A stretch of 64,000 bases of DNA from Anthonomus grandis grandis (GCF_022605725.1 NC_065552.1:20354785-20418784); one strand, 5' to 3'. Shown: positions 21,268 through 33,052, counted from the first letter of the stretch. A program made the numbers and translations. Notes: generated by a model not told the origin, from the sequence alone.

Positions 21268-22260
21268 TTACTATTTCTGAACGATTGGTATGACACCGAC
21301 AGAGAAGAAGGAAGCAAGGAGTAGTGATCATATACCCCCTCAATATTATTCTATGGTAGTGATTAACATCACAGAAAATCCCCCTTTAGAAAAGAAAGTT
21401 AAATGGAAGGAAGGAGCGTGTTGGGTTGTTTTGAGATTGTCCGCTCGATCGAAAGATGGCGCGGAACGTAATTTTGCGATATGTTGCAGAAGCTGTTTTG
21501 TTTTATTTATTTTCTGATAGATGGCGCGTTCTGTATTTTTTAATTTGGGTTTTTTCCAATTGGCTTTCTGACTGCCATTGCTATCGCCATCCTTAACGTC
21601 ATAATAGGTTTCAATATTTTCGCTGAAGACATTTAATTGAGAGACTAAATTATTATTAAACACTATAAACTTGTTACCTCCATTAATATTTAGTGTCCAG
21701 TGCTTGTCAAACGAGATTAGTGCTCTTCACAAAATAGGAATTACTTAGCTACCTATTTATAAATCCAATAATCTCGGGTACTCCAGTGGTGTATTTTCTG
21801 GTGTGTTGTGTGGTGTGTTATCTAAAACTTTAATTTTTACTTTGGTTATTAACTTTTTTTTATTATCAACATTGAATTAGTATTAAGACCATTTCACAAA
21901 ATATCTATGTTTGTGGATGACGTAAAGGCAAAACATAAATGCTATATCCCAGGCTGCATAGACCTATATTCTGGCCGCTTCGTTTTTCCTTAAAAAGCAC
22001 TGGTGAAATGATTTAAACAGAACACTTAGACAGAACCGAAAGCAAATCGGGAAAAAAATCCGTATTAAAACATACAGTGCCTCTATCTATCGGAGAATTA
22101 ATGAAACAAAACAGCTTCTGTACTGTACGGCAAATCGATGACGTGCCGCGCCATCTTTCGATCGAGCACACAACTTAAAACAACTCGACACATTCGTTCT
22201 ATTCACTTTAATTTCAAGAGGGAGATATTCTTTGTTTAACCTCGGAAGGAAGGAAAAAAC
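21268..22260. mobile_element. Inverted-repeat (foldback-like) element hosting the nested insertions
   Basis: The target repeat of Harbinger continues right of it. A block with CGCTCGATCGAAAGATGGCG (21444-21463) recurs inverted as CGCCATCTTTCGATCGAG at 22149-22166, and the match extends on both sides to GAAGCTGTTTTGTTT and to GGAAGGAAGG near each outer edge. The enclosed ~550 bp holds no recognisable gene; a 105-codon minus frame (21346-21663) matches nothing. The second copy at 11757 shares only the left part. I infer a non-autonomous DNA element with long inverted ends. Confidence 0.55.
21321..21363. repeat. 27-bp inserted unit between 8-bp direct repeats (copy 2)
   Basis: GTAGTGAT at 21321-21328 and 21356-21363 brackets a 27-bp unit starting CATATACCCCC and ending TTCTATG. 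The paralogous site at 11820-11827 has one GTAGTGAT and no insert, which demonstrates insertion with an 8-bp duplication. The 25-bp core is identical to that at 18675-18699. Confidence 0.85.
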
Positions 22261-22955
22261 ACAACATAACATCCATGTTTAATAATAATAAATAAGTCTT
22301 TTTATTTAAATCCAAAAAAAAATAACAAATACATATACAGGGTGTTACTTAAAAATATGTCATAATTTAAAAGGGACATTCCTGGGCCGATTTTAAGTCG
22401 AAAAGTTCATATAAACATGGGTCCTAAAATGCTTAGTTTTTAAAGTTTTATTTTTTTTTTCGTTTTTAATAAATTTTTCAAATACGGTTTAAAATATTGA
22501 ATTGAATTTTGGCACAGGATATTATGGCATAAAAACACATTTTTTAGATGTTCACCTACTTTTTTTAGCAAACAGTGGCGTAGCTATGATGAATTTTTAA
22601 TACAATTTTACAAAAAAAATACTACGCCATTGACTTACGAAAAAAATTATGATTTTATCTTAATTATCAATCAATTATAAACAAAAAATTCCTCTATGGC
22701 TTTTGCCGTAAATCTTACCGTTTGGGTGTAATCGTTAATTAAAAAAAAAGTCTTTTATGCATAAAATGCATCTTTAAAAATTATGGAAATAAATCAAGTT
22801 AGCTTTGCTCGTTGCCAGAAATTATTTTTTGTTGTTTTAAACATTATGACACTTGCGTTAGTGATTATTCTTGACAGTTTGTTTTTAGTACCCTTTGGAT
22901 CTTAAAACGTGAATTGTACTAGTTAAAAAATGGTTTAGATTATTCTAATTTGAAA

Positions 22956-24075
22956 ATGACGCAAATGCATTTCCTTTATGGACTTGCCAATGGTAATCAC
23001 AGAATAAACGAACTCAGTGAGATCGTTTATTGATCAAGTGAGATCGTTTATTCTGTGTGGTAATGCTATGGAGGCGCGACGTTTGTATCAAGAAAGGTAT
23101 CCTAATCGCGCTGTCCCAGATAGAAGAATATTTATAAACATTAATCGTCGTCTGGCTGAATCTGGGAGTTTTAAGGCTAATTCTGCCGAGGGAAGGCCCC
23201 GTACAGTTAGGACACCGGCAGTTGAAGAGGCTCTCCTACAGGCTGTCCTACATGCAGTCGAAAAGGATCCGACCACAAGTACACGAAAAATTGGTATGGT
23301 ATTGAACATCTGCTACAAGACGGTATGGGAAATTTTAAGGGATTCTTTGTTATATCCTTTTCACATACAAAGGGTTCAGGCATTGCTTCTTAGAGATTAT
23401 GAACCGCGTACGCAATTTTGTAGATGGTATCTCCAAAAAGTAACACAAAATCCTCAATTTAGTGCGAACACCTTGTTTACGGACGAAGCTAATTTCTCCA
23501 GAAATGCAATAATCAATTTCCATAACAATCATTACTGGGCTCAAGAAAACCCTCATGCGATTACAGAGACATTTTTAGGAACAATTTTCAATAAACGTTT
23601 GGCTCGATATCGTATCCGATCATTTAATTGGACCATCTTTTTTACCAGGACGCCTTAACGGACAGAATTATTGTAATTTTCTCCAAAATGATTGCTTCTC
23701 GAAGATGTTCCTCTTCAGTTACGGCAACAACTTTGGTTTATGCATGATGGTGCTCCAGCCCACTTTAGCATATTGGCTCGTGAGCATTTAAATAGAGTCT
23801 ACCGAAATAAATGGATAGGCCGTGAAGGACCACAGTTTTGGCCACCTAGATCACCTGACTTAAATAGCCTAGATTTTTTTTTGTGGGGACACCTAAACAC
23901 ATTGGTTTATCAGACACCAATTGTGACATTAGAAGAACTAAGAAATAGAATTATTAGCGGATGTGAAACTATACCAAACACGCCTGGAATTTTGGAAAGA
24001 GTTCGTGATTCTATGAGAAGAAGAGCAGAAGCCTGCATAGAGGCAAGAGGTGGTCATTTCCAACATTTGTTGTAA
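22956..24075 (+). pseudogene. Mariner-like transposase with two frameshifts and a micro-insertion
   Basis: ATG 22956 starts MTQMHFLYGLANGN; the frame is cut at 22997 by a 60-bp insertion and resumes with AMEARRLYQERYPNR, an N-terminal helix-turn-helix region. The catalytic domain has LFTDEANFS (first aspartate), WFMHDGAPAHFS (second) and WPPRSPDLN (third); I count 36 residues between the second and third aspartates. The frame shifts near 23585 and shifts back near 23690, so only the middle ~100 bp is out of phase. The C-terminus (ARGGHFQHLL, stop at 24073-24075) is intact. A protein of about 350 residues is normal for the family. Confidence 0.88.
22991..23064. mobile_element. 60-bp insertion with 14-bp perfect inverted ends
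   Basis: The unit at 22998-23057 begins CACAGAATAAACGA and ends TCGTTTATTCTGTG, perfect reverse complements. It is flanked by TGGTAAT on both sides (22991-22997 and 23058-23064); the eighth base differs (A versus G), so the duplication is 7 bp or a degraded 8 bp. Inside, GTGAGATCGTTTATT occurs twice. Removing the unit plus one duplication restores the reading frame of the transposase N-terminus, so the insertion is real. It has no coding capacity; a 7-8-bp duplication would fit a hAT-type mobilising enzyme. Confidence 0.85.
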
Positions 24076-24720
24076 ATTATGTATGTATTTAATTGTTGTT
24101 GCTTTTTGTTCACCAGTTTGTAAAAAATAGCTTGAAAATAAATATTTGAAAAATGTACCTAATAAAAACTGAAAATAAAATCAAACTTAACACAATCAAA
24201 AATAATCATTAATGTCAGTGTCATAATGTTTACAACAACAAAAAACCAGTTGCTGGCAACAAGCAAAGCTAACTTGATTTATTTCCATAATTTTTAAAGA
24301 TGCATTTTATAAATAAAAGACGTTTTTTTAATTAACGATTACCCCCAAACGGTAAGATTTACAGCAAAAGTCATGGAGGAATTTTTTGTTTATAATTGAT
24401 TGATAATTAAGATAAAATCATACTTTTTTTCGTAAGTCAATGGCGTAGTATTTTTTTTGTAAAATTGTATTAAAAATTCAACATGAACATCTAACATCAT
24501 GTGAACATCTAAAAAATGTGTTTTTATGCCATAATATCCTGTGCCAAAATTCAGTTCAATATTTTAAACCGTATTTGAAAAATTTATTAAAAACGAAAAA
24601 ATAAATAAAACTTTAACACCTTGTATCTTAAAAACTAATCATTTTATATAAACTCTTTGACTTAAAATCGGTCCAGGAATGTCCCTTTTAAATTATGACA
24701 TACCTTTAAGTAACACCCTG

Positions 24721-25060
24721 TATATATACATAGTTAATCATACATAGAAAATAATGGCAGTCTAGCCCTAGGGCTACTCCTACTTAACCATTAAATATAG
24801 ATAGCATAAAAGAAGAATAGAGATACAAAAAGGGGTATATTGCCGGAATTAAATGCTCAAGTTCCTTGCACAGGTAAAGGAAAGGGGGTGTGCAGCAAAC
24901 TGTGACGTTTTAAATAGAGCAGTTTTAAATTTGGGTATAGTAAGTGATTCTTTGCTACTTACGTGAGTAAGAAGTGAAGAACATGTAAGTGATGAACTTT
25001 GTTTCTTGGAATAAATTTACTCTTGAATTTTCTTATAGGAGAAGTGTTAGAAGTGCCGCC
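24721..25060. other. No gene seen
   Basis: Short flank between the mariner-like element and the pentamer element. A few purine-rich stretches and no recognisable motifs. Confidence 0.35.
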
Positions 25061-26067
25061 GTTAGGTGTGGTGTTGCCAGTTTTGTCGTCTACTGCGTTT
25101 TGTCACTCTGCAGCTTCAGCCTTGTCCCCAGTGTGGCTAACTCAGGAGTGCCTTCTCTAAAGTGGCGAATTCACTCTATATTTTTTAGTCACGTGAAATG
25201 TTAAGTATTATGCGTAAAATAAATTCACAAAAACTGTTTTTACCTTTTCTTGGTGGGTTGTCGACTCTGGGAGTATGTGTGCAGTGTTTTGGTTTGTTCC
25301 GTTTCTCTATCACCGCGAGGGGAACCTAAGGCGCTGCGCACAGACCATAGATATACCCAACCCAACTCAATCCAACCCAGCTCAACGCAACCCAACCCAA
25401 GGGGGAGCTTATGCTCCCCGTTGGGAGGTTCATTAACACCCAAGAGTTCATCAACACCCAACCGGGAGCCCCCAACGGGGGGTGTTGATTGAATGGAATG
25501 GGATGGGATGGGATGGGTTGGGTTGGGTTGGGTTGGGTTGGGTTGGGTTGGGTTAGGTTGGATTGGATTGGATCGGATCGGATCGGATCGGATCGGATCG
25601 GATCGGATCGGATCGGATCGGATCGGATTGGGTTGGTTCTTAAATTGCTCAAGCATCGCTCATCAAATTTTGCGTATTTTTACAATTTTTTTTTAATGGC
25701 CTAATTTTACCCAAAAAAAATTAAAAGTGGCGGAATGATACGATATAATTCGCCGCGAATATGTGAATTTTGATAGACCTTAAAAAAAAGAATTTTAAAA
25801 ATGATGTACTCCTAAAAATAAATTTTCAATTCAAACAAATTTGTGTTTATTATACATGTAATTGACATTTTAAGTAATATGTAATGAAACTAGTGTATAA
25901 TGTTATGATTATACACTAGTTTTATTCATCATTTTTTATATGTTATGATAATGAATGACTAAAAAAAATACAGAGTGAATTCTCCACTTTAGAGAAAGCC
26001 AGACTGAAGACAAGGCTTCAGCTGCAGAGTGACAAAACGCAACAAAACTGGCAACACCACACCTAAC
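25061..26067. mobile_element. Inverted-repeat element enclosing pentanucleotide arrays
   Basis: GTTAGGTGTGGTGTTGCCAG (25061-25080) recurs inverted at 26048-26067. The match continues through GTTTTGTCACTCTGCAGCT, GAAGCCTTGTC, TTCTCTAAAGTGG and GAATTCACTCT to about 25190 and 25968. Terminal inverted repeats of ~100-130 bp around ~1 kb, with no transposase, describe a MITE-like element. No clear target duplication was found. The interior is mostly tandem pentamers and their complement. Confidence 0.65.
25350..25640. repeat. Graded pentanucleotide tandem array with inverted counterpart
   Basis: From 25493 the array passes through GGAAT, GGGAT (three units), TTGGG (about seven units), one TTAGG-type unit (near 25553), GGATT, then about twelve GGATC units (25570-25627) and back to TTGGG. 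Each block differs from its neighbour by one or two bases. Upstream at 25357-25403 lies the complement, CCCAA-type units. A GC-rich spacer with CCCAACGGGG-like palindromes joins the two. The long open frames here are artefacts of the repeat. Confidence 0.85.
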
Positions 26068-27250
26068 CTCAACTCAGTTGTCACCTATTTGTTGACAAAA
26101 CTAATTGTATACAAGGTTATTCTAATGATTAATCGCGTCCTATAGTGAGTGATTTAATGCGTGATAACACCCTCTTCGTGATAAAATTTGGCTTTCCGCC
26201 ACTCTTAGTGAAAAATATATATCGAAATCTACCTACTTTGCAAAAAACCCGACCATTTTTCGTTAGTTTTGACAAAAGCCGCTAAACTGCTGAATACTAC
26301 TATTGATTTTGACCACCATACTCTTACAGCATTTCCGTTTGGCAATTGATAGTTGCCAGGTTGGTAATTGGTCTTTGTAGTTTCTTTATAATGCAGGGCC
26401 CAATCGTCATAACCTTACTTTGATATTGGCTTATTCATTTTATTATGTTTAATATTTATACTTTGTATTGATTTTAGTACCTTTTATATAAATAATAGTT
26501 GGAACAAGTTGTATTTAATTTTGTTATAAAATAATATTTTTATGATTTCTTACTTTACTTTTTTAACATGTCACCGCACTGGTCTTTAACAGCAAATCCT
26601 CTAGTGATGAAAGTGTTAGTTATTTAGCTACTATTAAAATAACCATTATATTATTAAGAATGATGTATAAATGCTTAAAAAGAAGACAATAAAAAAGTGT
26701 TTAGAGAGGTTTTTTGCATTTTGATTTTCAGTACCTTAATTTAAAATTAAAAAAACTACCTAACCTTGCAATTTTTTATATTTGATTAAATTTTTTCTTA
26801 GTTCTCCTTGTCGTCCTGGAGAGAATGGTCACCTATGAGTGAAAATGAAATGGTATAGTAATGAAAAAGAAAATAGATATAAATATGTCCGTTAAATCAA
26901 AATATCACGTTAAATAACATTGCATTTTTCGGATTTTTATATTTACAGGAAAAAGACTATTTTATTTTTATTATAAATGTAAATGACGAGTAAAGTGTAC
27001 ATGATGAGCCAGCGGATATATACAAATTTAGGCTCTTTAAACACGCAACTAAACATTTAAGAAATAGGTCAGTAAAGGCGTCACTAAAATGTCAGTAAAA
27101 ACGTCTTTAAATGGTCAGTAATAGACGTCCCATTTACGTCACCTAACTCACGTTATTTTGGTAGGACTTATTCTCGTGATTTTTGTAGACATTATGATGT
27201 CATGTAAAAACGTCATTATAGTCATTTGCTGACGTTTTTGTCACGGTTCT
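26068..27250. other. No gene; cluster of ACGTC motifs at right edge
   Basis: No coding sequence is recognisable. Between about 27060 and 27240 ACGTC/GACGT recurs several times, including a 10-bp-armed hairpin AAAAACGTCA/TGACGTTTTT at 27206-27239. This could be part of a small inverted-repeat element, but I found no clear outer boundary. Confidence 0.35.
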
Positions 27251-27254
27251 GAGA

Positions 27255-27907
27255 TGTTTTTTGGTTGCCTGGGTGGTGTCACACTCACACTGGGTGTGCC
27301 GTTTTGCCCCAGCTTAAATGAAACATTCTTGGATTTTCCACTTGACGACACCATCACTCGAAAAACAAAACTGGACGGTATAATCAGCTTCATATCAAGA
27401 ATTGGAACTAACCTATCATTACACGTGGAAGTATTACTATACAATGCAATTGCACTACCGCATTTACAGTTCTGCTCGACTTTGTTGTTCTCTCTCCTCT
27501 GTATAAAATAAATGAATTTCAAAAGATCCAGAATAGAGCCATGAGAGTTATTCTAAAATGTAATCGTTATACACCTTGTTAAATGTTTTAAATATGATGT
27601 CAGACAGAAAATTATGTTTTTTGTTTATACTAATAATGTCTATTTGTTTATACTTAAAGCTACAAAAAATCTTGTACCTGATTATATTTGGAATAAACTA
27701 ACAATATTTAGAGACTTATATGATTATAATACCCAAAATTGTACAGATTTTATATTATAAAATAGATGTAATAGTACCCAAATTATGAACTCTATTTTCA
27801 ACAGGGGCCTGTTGATGTTTAATAAACTACCCGCCGAGATTAAAAACTTTGATAACCTAAACCAGTCCAAAAGGCTATTGAGGGAAAATGTTCTGGCTAC
27901 ATTTTAA
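27255..27907 (+). pseudogene. LINE reverse transcriptase 3' remnant
   Basis: The frame reads LDGIISFISRIGTNLSLH, then LPHLQFCSTLLFSL, and after a frameshift IQNRAMRVILKCNRYTP. The same blocks occur in the C-terminal part of the nearly complete LINE at 32500-32740, so this is a 5'-truncated relative. Later pieces (GLLMFNKLPAEIKNFDNL) match the very end of such ORFs, with termination near 27907. Confidence 0.75.
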
Positions 27908-29439
27908 CTGTTTTTGTTTTTTGTTATTTGATCTTACTTTATTTTGCAGTTATGTTATTTTGTTTATACATTTGTGAGTGTTTTATTTTAAATTGTTTCA
28001 CTGTTTGTGATATATACAATTTTTTTGCCTAATACGATTTGTAACTTACACGTTAAATACTTTTCTTCTTAGATTAAATTAAATATAAGGAACGGTATCG
28101 CTAAAGATTTAAGTTCATATTACTTTTAAATACGTGAATTTTCTTCTTCTTTTCAATAACTGAGCGTTTGAGATGGTATTTTCTAAATTGATATTTACAA
28201 TAATATTGACTAAATACCCAACGAAATAAGTAACTTATTATGAATTTGTCACAGCAATTCAGATTTTACTTAATCTTTAAAATATTTACATTTATTTTGC
28301 TGTTTTATAAATGAAATAGTTTTTTCCGTGTGTTTTAATTTTTGCCACTTTTAATACCAAATATACCTGACTGTGTATTCCTGGCGTAAGTGTGTTGCAG
28401 ATAGAAGTGCGTTCCTGAGTTTCGTTACAATTCGTGCCAGAAATAAACAATATCTTGAAGATAAACGGATGCCTCAAAGTCAGATTGGATTACCATAAAG
28501 TCAGACCAAGATAGAGACTGAGAAACTAATAGAGATGTTATTCAAGAAATTGAAGAGCAGAATAAGAAACAAGAAGAGCAAGACCAATGAGATAAGAAAC
28601 AATGTAAAGAATAAGAGGGACGATACTCACAACTCTAGAAGAAGCATGCTCTACTTAATTAAATCAGTTCGAAGTGACATAGAGAAAACCGCTTGCATAA
28701 TAAAGACAAGGCAATTAATCTTAAGCTTTGCCTGAGAAGAACTAAGAGCGGTGGCAATGAAGCCATCAGATCTACTTGTGCATACCTAAAAAATGAGATA
28801 CAGTGAAGCTCTACAACTAAAGCATCAGGTTCAAATAAAATCTAGGATATATGAACAATTTGAGACCGATGTTATCAGAGAAGTGAACTGATTTACCCTT
28901 CCCCTCCAACCGAGTTTCAAGAGCAAATCTCTATAAATTGTTTTATTGAGGAAGTTCGAGATCCATGTCCCTATCCTAAGGATGGCTTACTATATTTCGA
29001 AAGCTTTAGCGCACAAACTGAGGTATGAAGAAGGTCTTTAGGCAATTAGATAAGATAAACTAGTACTTTGAGATTCATATTTATTTTATTAAACCTAAAA
29101 AGCTATTGGAATTTTAATAAGAGGAGGCATCATAAACGTCGTTGCCTTTTAACAGTCCCGAGGAAGCAGAAAAGAAGAACTCTGTTGGGCTCAAGTTGAT
29201 TAGGTAGTACCAAGCCTAACGTATAAGAATAAACCGGATGCCATATCCTCATGAGAGCTTGGTAAAATATATACAGTGTGGTGACTGGAATATATATAAT
29301 AATATTATATATATAATTATATTATAATAATATTATATAATATTTATTCAGTAAACTTTGCTACTACCAAATATAATTCTTAAGTCTGCGTGTCGAAAAA
29401 GGATCATCACTGGATGACATGAAGCTAAAATGACCATTG
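27908..29439. other. No supported gene; AT palindromes near 29.3 kb
   Basis: A 66-codon basic frame at 28535-28735 (lysine, arginine and asparagine rich) matches nothing. The stretch 28740-29250 reads like degraded coding sequence but shows no diagnostic motif. Near 29287-29345 is an imperfect palindrome made of TATATAATAATATT-type units. Confidence 0.35.
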
Positions 29440-29532
29440 GCTTAAGAACATTCCACCAAGTATCGGTTTCTCTAAGGCCGTTGGGCTCTGGTAATCCCCG
29501 GTGGGGCATGACGGGTTCATCAGGAGACCTAT

Positions 29533-30198
29533 ATGCACAACTGCCTTGGCAACCCACTGTTTCGACAATTCAATGGAGGTGTGATTCTTGATTGTGCAGA
29601 AGAAAAGGAAATACACAGGGTGCAGTCAACTATTCAAAGTAAACTGGGAGAAAACTATACTGTGGTTAAACCAACTATAAAGGAGAACAGAATAAAAGTA
29701 TTCGGGGTGGATGAAAGTGAGCTAAATAACGGGGATGAAGAAATTATTAATAAGGTAATTAGGTAAAATTAACTTAAATCTACAAGCAAAAACTTCAAAA
29801 TGAGAATTGTTCGTAAAACTAAACCTATAAATAAAAAATGTAATATTGTATTCGAGATAGATATTGATAGCTATAATTTCATAATAGATAGGCAAAAAAT
29901 TAATATAGGATGGAACCGTTGCTGGGTCTACAACGATTATGGTATTATACGTTGCTTTAAATATAGTAAATATGGTCATGTTATGAAAGATTGCACTGGT
30001 AGCATGGTTTGCTTAAAATGTACTGGTAACCATGATATTAAAGATTGCTTGGAAGGTAAACCTAAGTGTATTAATTGTATTAACGCAAATCAAAAATATG
30101 GTTTGAAAGTTGAGGTTGACCATGTGGTTTGGGATGTTAGGAGGTGTGCGACATATCAAAGGCTCGAAGATCTTCAAAGGGGCAAGTATTTAAAGTAG
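29533..30198 (+). pseudogene. LINE ORF1, gag-like zinc-knuckle protein
   Basis: The N-terminal part (29533-29766) holds FNGGVILDCAEEKEIHRVQ and TIKENRIKVFGVDE, typical of the RNA-recognition-like region of LINE ORF1. A stop at 29764-29766 separates it from 29800-30198, which encodes YDxIIRCFKYSKYGHVMKDC-type, CLKCTGNHDIKDC and CINCINANQKYG knuckles, then DHVVWD. The first knuckle has lost one cysteine (CFKY instead of CFKC). The product would bind and chaperone the element RNA. Confidence 0.75.
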
Positions 30199-30231
30199 CA
30201 ATTAGAAAAAGATATTGATAAAAATTCAAAT

Positions 30232-32780
30232 GTGGTTTATCTAAACTGTCAGGGGTATCTTAATAACAAGGATAATAGCATTTTATTAATAAAATATTGG
30301 AAACCAAGAATTTTGCTTTTATCTGAAACTCATGTGTCTTCTGTAGAAGAAATGTGTGAATTGGAGGTGGATGGGTATTATTTAGAACAATGTACCACAA
30401 ATAATAGACGAACAGGTGGTGTAATGATCTTAATAAGGAAATATATGAAATATAAGCGAGTAACATTAGAGTGTGTGGAGGAATATGTATGGAATATTGG
30501 TGTAGAAATATTTCTTAATGGATCTAAATATCTTTGTAGTGTATTATATCATCCCCTTAACAATAGAGATGCTAAGTTCATTGAATATTTTTCAAACTAT
30601 TTGGACCAAGTAAGTAGCAGTGACGGCATTAATATTATAGCCGGTGACTTTAATTTTGATTTAACAAAATACTCCTTTTATGGGGAAAAAATATTAAACA
30701 GCATATTTGGTTTTAGATTCACTCAACTAGTCAATAGTCCTACAAGAATAACAAACAATAGCAGCACATTAATTGACTTTATTATATCAAATGATAAAAA
30801 TCTATCAGTTCAGGTTCACCATACTCCAAAAATTAGTGATCACTCCATTGTGTCTGTATGCCTTCCAAAAGTAGATGATGATAAACAAAAAATTACATAC
30901 TACCATCGGTCAATGAAACACTATAATTCTGAAACTTTACAAAATATCTTATCTGACAGGTCATGGAACAATAATTTTACAGATGTAAATATATTGGCAA
31001 ATTCTTTTATTTTAGATCTAGAAAATAGTTTAAATATAATGTGTCCAAAGTTAAAGATATCTGTTAGCCTAAAATATAAAAGTATAAATGGATAACTTAT
31101 GATATTTTACAATTAATGGAAGATAGGGACAAGTTATATGTAAGGGCAATTCATTAGGACACTCCAGATCTATGGGATAGCTATAAAAGGGTTAGAAACC
31201 AAATAGTTAATAAATTAAGAATAGAAAAAGATAAATATTTTCGAGAAGTTATCGATAACAATAGAAGTAATTCAGCAGAGCTTTGGAAAAATCTTAAATC
31301 ACTTCTACCGGCTAAAAAATCCATTTTAGCAAATGAGGTTGTATTTGAACGGTAGACATTTACTAATGAGTTTGATATAGCAGATAAATTTATTAAATAT
31401 TTTATTAATAGTATAGATCAAATTATAGATATTTTACCCAAATTTTCAGTTTTAAATAATACAGTTCAAAATATATTAAGTTATAATGTATGGGATAAGT
31501 TTGAAAATACTACTATGAGTGATACAAGATCTCTGTTAAAAAATATGAAAAGTATTAAAGGAGGAGAAAGTGGTATCTCAAAAAAAGTGCTTCTAGATGT
31601 GTTTGAAGTTGTGGGTAACCGTGTGTTAGATATAATTAATACATCGCTTCAGTATGGTGAATTCCCAGAAAATTGGAAGGTCTCAACAGTCTTACCGGTT
31701 CCTAAGGTCTCAGGCACAAGGCTGGCGAGTGAGTTTAGGCCTATTAATACTGTGACAGTTTACGAACAACTTCTAGAATTAACTGTAAAAATCCAATTTG
31801 AAACTTACTGTGATAAAAATAATATTTTAACAACAAATGAGTCAGGGTTTAGACCTTATAATTCTTGTGAAACTATGATAGTTAACATCTGTGATAATTT
31901 TAATAGAGAAATAGATAAGGGTAATTTTGTTTTGGGAATTTTCTTGGATTTTAGAAGAGCGTTTGAGACAGTTAATCGCAATGTTTTGATTCTTAAAATG
32001 GAAAAAATGGGGATAGGAGGTACAGTTTTAAGTTGATTTAAATCGTATTTGCATAACAGGAAACAAGTGGTCAAATTTAAAAATAAATTATCTGTTGCTG
32101 AAAATATTAATCATGGTGTTCCCCAAGGTACTGTGTTGGGTCCAATTCTATTCCTTATTTATATTAATGATATTGTCAATGTCATTAGTAGAAGTAACTC
32201 AGCATTATTTGCAGATGACACTACGCTGTATGTTGTGGGAAAGGATATTGAAAAAATGCAAGAAGATCTAAACTTTGATTTGGATAATATATACAAATGG
32301 CTGTGTAATAATAACTTAATGTAGCTAAAACAAAATTTTGTCTGTTTGGAAGTAAAACTAGGTTAACCCAAGTAAATTTGAATGTAATAAAAGTAGTGAT
32401 AAATAATGAAACAATATCCTACCAGAAAGAAATTAAATATTTGGGTGTTGTTTTGGATCCACATTTGAATTTTGATTCTCATATTGGCAGCACAACACGC
32501 AAAATGTCAAAAAAAGTTAATTTTTTATCGAAAATTGGCAGAAACCTCTCTTTACAAACAAAATTGCTAATTTATACTTAATAGTATTATTTTGCCGCAC
32601 TTGGATTTTTGTTCTACACTTTTGTTTGGTATTCCGGATTACAGGGTCAATAGACTTCAAATTATACAGAACAGAGCCATGAGAATAATACTAAAATGTA
32701 ATAGATATACACCGGTAGATAATATGTTAAATGCACTAAATATCCTATCGGTAAAACAAAAAATATTATTTAGTATTTAG
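30232..32780 (+). pseudogene. LINE ORF2, endonuclease and reverse transcriptase
   Basis: The endonuclease (30232-30870) keeps VYLNCQGY, LLLSETH, NIIAGDFNFD and ISDHSIVSV, the motifs of the apurinic/apyrimidinic endonuclease fold that nicks the target. A frameshift near 31095 and stops at about 31156 and 31353 follow. The RT (31515-32324) has VLPVPKVSG, EFRPINTV, IFLDFRRAFETV (motif A), GVPQGTVLGP (motif B) and LFADDTTLY (motif C); a stop interrupts it near 32035. The C-terminal region continues in shifted frames from 32378 (YLGVVLDPHLNFD, LPHLDFCSTLLFG) to 32780. The gene is inactive but keeps its catalytic residues. Confidence 0.88.
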
Positions 32781-33052
32781 TACCTGTATGTTTATTTTTA
32801 AATTGCTACCAAACTATATTTGTGAAAAGATTACAGTCTTTAGTGATCTGCATAACTATGCTACCAGACAAGGAGGATTTTGTATTGATGGGTAGACATA
32901 CTTCAAACAGAATGACAAACACTATTCTACCCAAAGGTCTTTATATTTTATTGAATTACCCATTAATATAAAGAACTGTAGAAGCCTAATTATGTTTAGA
33001 AAAACATATATATAAAAAGACCCTGTATATATATGAAAAGACATATATATAC

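Larger units (their letters stand above)
22338..24720 (+). mobile_element. Mariner-like element with ~500-bp inverted ends
   Basis: CAGGGTGTTACTT begins after TA (22336-22337), and the inverted partner AAGTAACACCCTG ends at 24720 before TA (24721-24722). The inverted match runs inward, with small indels, to about 22860 on the left and 24218 on the right. The unique centre encodes one transposase on the plus strand. A 2.4-kb length with such long terminal repeats is large for the Tc1/mariner superfamily. The arms are still about nine-tenths identical by eye, so the copy is moderately young. Confidence 0.9.
29440..33045 (+). mobile_element. Nearly complete two-ORF LINE (Jockey/CR1 group)
   Basis: One element can be followed from a possible 5' untranslated region through ORF1 with zinc knuckles, ORF2 with an apurinic-type endonuclease and RT, to an AT-rich 3' end near 33045. 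The order is that of Jockey/I/CR1-group non-LTR retrotransposons. Only about half a dozen stops or frameshifts interrupt the two ORFs. The exact clade is uncertain without a tree. The 5' boundary is inferred and no target duplication was identified. Confidence 0.8.

Noticed and set aside
25240..25704. Long overlapping open frames on both strands with PNPTQ/RSDPI or GLGWVG/SDRIG peptide repeats
   Set aside because: They are produced by the pentanucleotide arrays, which stay open in many frames; there is no start context or homology.
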